Assembly (NCBI RefSeq): GCF_036227225.1
Contig: NZ_CP109444.1
Coordinates: 11,203,501 to 11,267,500, forward strand
Reading direction: 5' to 3'
From: Streptomyces sp. NBC_01478
GTDB lineage: Bacteria > Actinomycetota > Actinomycetes > Streptomycetales > Streptomycetaceae
DNA length: 64,000 nt
Below, piece after piece: positions 63,410 through 64,000 of this stretch (positions are counted from its first letter, which is position 1; the number at the start of each line of letters is the position of its first letter). The position numbers and the translations under genes are program-made. The notes below the pieces were generated by a model, which was not told the DNA's origin, searched no databases, and worked only from the letters and a program-made list of their open reading frames with translations.

Positions 63410-64000
63410 TCAGCCCCAGCAGTTCTTCAGACCCCAGGCGGTGTCCTTGGAGTCCAGTCCGGCCACGGGCTTGTCGGTGATCAGTTGGGACCCGGTGTCG
63501 ACGAACCCCGAGGGCTTCTTGGCGGTCTTGGCGAAGTCCACTACGGCGTCGACGCCGTCCTGCGCCATCTTCTTCGGGAACTGCATGACCGTGGCCGCGA
63601 ACTTGCCGCTCTTGACGTTGCCCACACCCGTGCACGAGCCGTCGATCGAACCGATGACGACACCTGTCTTGCCGCTCAGCGCCTGAGCGGCGCCGGCGGC
63701 GGCAGGCTCGTTGATCGTGTAGACGGCGTTGATCCCGTGATCGCGCTGGTACAGGTTCTCCATCGCGGTCTGGGCCTTGGTCTGGTCGCCGTTCGTGACG
63801 GCGGTTCCCTTGATCTCCGAGGAGCCGCTGGTGATGCCGAAGCCCGCCAGGAAACCCTTGTGCCGCAGGTCGTCCACGGTGGAGCCGGGCGTGCCGTCGA
63901 GCAGGACGACGGCGGGCTTCTTGCTCCCCAGCGCACCCTTGACGTACTTGCCCTGCTTGACGCCGGCGGCCTCGTTGTCCGTGGCGAACGTGGCGTCCAC
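63410..64000 (-). CDS. frcB: ABC sugar-binding protein (FrcB-like), N-terminus off the window
   Basis: This is the C-terminal 196 residues of a periplasmic-binding-protein-like (type 2 sugar) protein; the reading frame continues past the right edge. It has the ribose/fructose-binding pattern GFLAGFGITSGSSE, NLYQRDHGINAVYTINEPAA, VVIGSIDGSCTGVGNVKSGK, FAATVMQFPKKMAQDGVDAV and a C-terminal Cys-Trp-Gly tail. It is the first visible gene of a frcBCA-K-lacI operon. The frcBCA labels follow gene order and similarity to the Sinorhizobium fructose system; fructose itself is inferred. Confidence 0.88.
   Translation of the reverse strand: MDATFATDNEAAGVKQGKYVKGALGSKKPAVVLLDGTPGSTVDDLRHKGFLAGFGITSGSSEIKGTAVTNGDQTKAQTAMENLYQRDHGINAVYTINEPAAAGAAQALSGKTGVVIGSIDGSCTGVGNVKSGKFAATVMQFPKKMAQDGVDAVVDFAKTAKKPSGFVDTGSQLITDKPVAGLDSKDTAWGLKNCWG

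Overview
This window looks like chromosomal DNA from a high-GC actinomycete, almost certainly Streptomyces or a close relative. The evidence is very high GC at third codon positions, many GTG starts and ATGA/GTGA gene overlaps, and families typical of the genus: an AfsR/SARP-like regulator, a SigE-type sigma factor, Tat-exported glycosidases, DUF6461, PucR, ROK and several LacI regulators. No rRNA, tRNA, CRISPR array or intact mobile element was seen. The content is accessory metabolism: carbohydrate uptake and catabolism, regulators and exporters.

Layout. 1-1.8 kb: a PhyH-family dioxygenase (cut by the window edge) divergent from a LacI regulator. 1.8-5.3 kb: a leftward marR, MFS exporter, isochorismatase-like, PEBP operon behind a perfect inverted repeat. 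5.4-9.4 kb: a hypothetical protein, a DUF6461 protein, a small membrane protein and a NarL-type two-component system. 9.6-15.8 kb: an MFS exporter, a 1041-residue AfsR-like ATPase regulator, and a DrrAB-like ABC exporter. 16.4-33.3 kb: a large galactoside locus. It has a secreted GH2 enzyme with discoidin repeats inserted in it, a secreted GH27 alpha-galactosidase, an ABC sugar importer and a cytosolic GH36 alpha-galactosidase. These are followed by an SDR (probable galactose dehydrogenase), a GntR regulator, galactonate dehydratase, a mutarotase-like protein, a KDPGal-type aldolase and a PfkB kinase. Together they spell De Ley-Doudoroff (oxidative) galactose catabolism. 33.3-36.7 kb: a SigE-type sigma factor with a small membrane partner, an exported peptide, and a MOSC/ferredoxin-reductase fusion. 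36.8-47.0 kb: a leftward operon (sugar-binding lipoprotein, two permeases, GH38 alpha-mannosidase, GH2 beta-galactosidase) behind overlapping LacI-type operators, with its LacI regulator upstream. 47.2-47.9 kb: a minisatellite-like array of five diverged 136-147 bp units with strong strand asymmetry. 47.9-52.1 kb: a ROK repressor divergent from an MFS sugar transporter and a carboxylesterase. 52.2-55.0 kb: a lipoprotein, a methyltransferase and a PucR-type regulator. 55.2-59.7 kb: a stretch of gene remains interleaved with intact small genes. It holds an XRE regulator fragment joined to a 5'-truncated ornithine cyclodeaminase-like gene, a TniQ-like C-terminal fragment and a frameshifted GlxA/AraC regulator. 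59.8-64 kb: a leftward fructose-type ABC locus (frcB partial, frcC, frcA, frcK-like kinase, lacI).

How the genes work together. Three independent sugar modules (alpha-galactoside, mannose/galactose-containing glycan, fructose-type) each carry a binding protein or transporter, catabolic enzymes and a local regulator. Candidate operators are visible for several of them. The most notable signals are an AT-rich motif duplicated at the secreted alpha-galactosidase and ABC importer promoters, the out-of-phase discoidin insertion in the GH2 enzyme, the tandem array at 47.2-47.9 kb, and the XRE/cyclodeaminase recombination junction near 55.34 kb.
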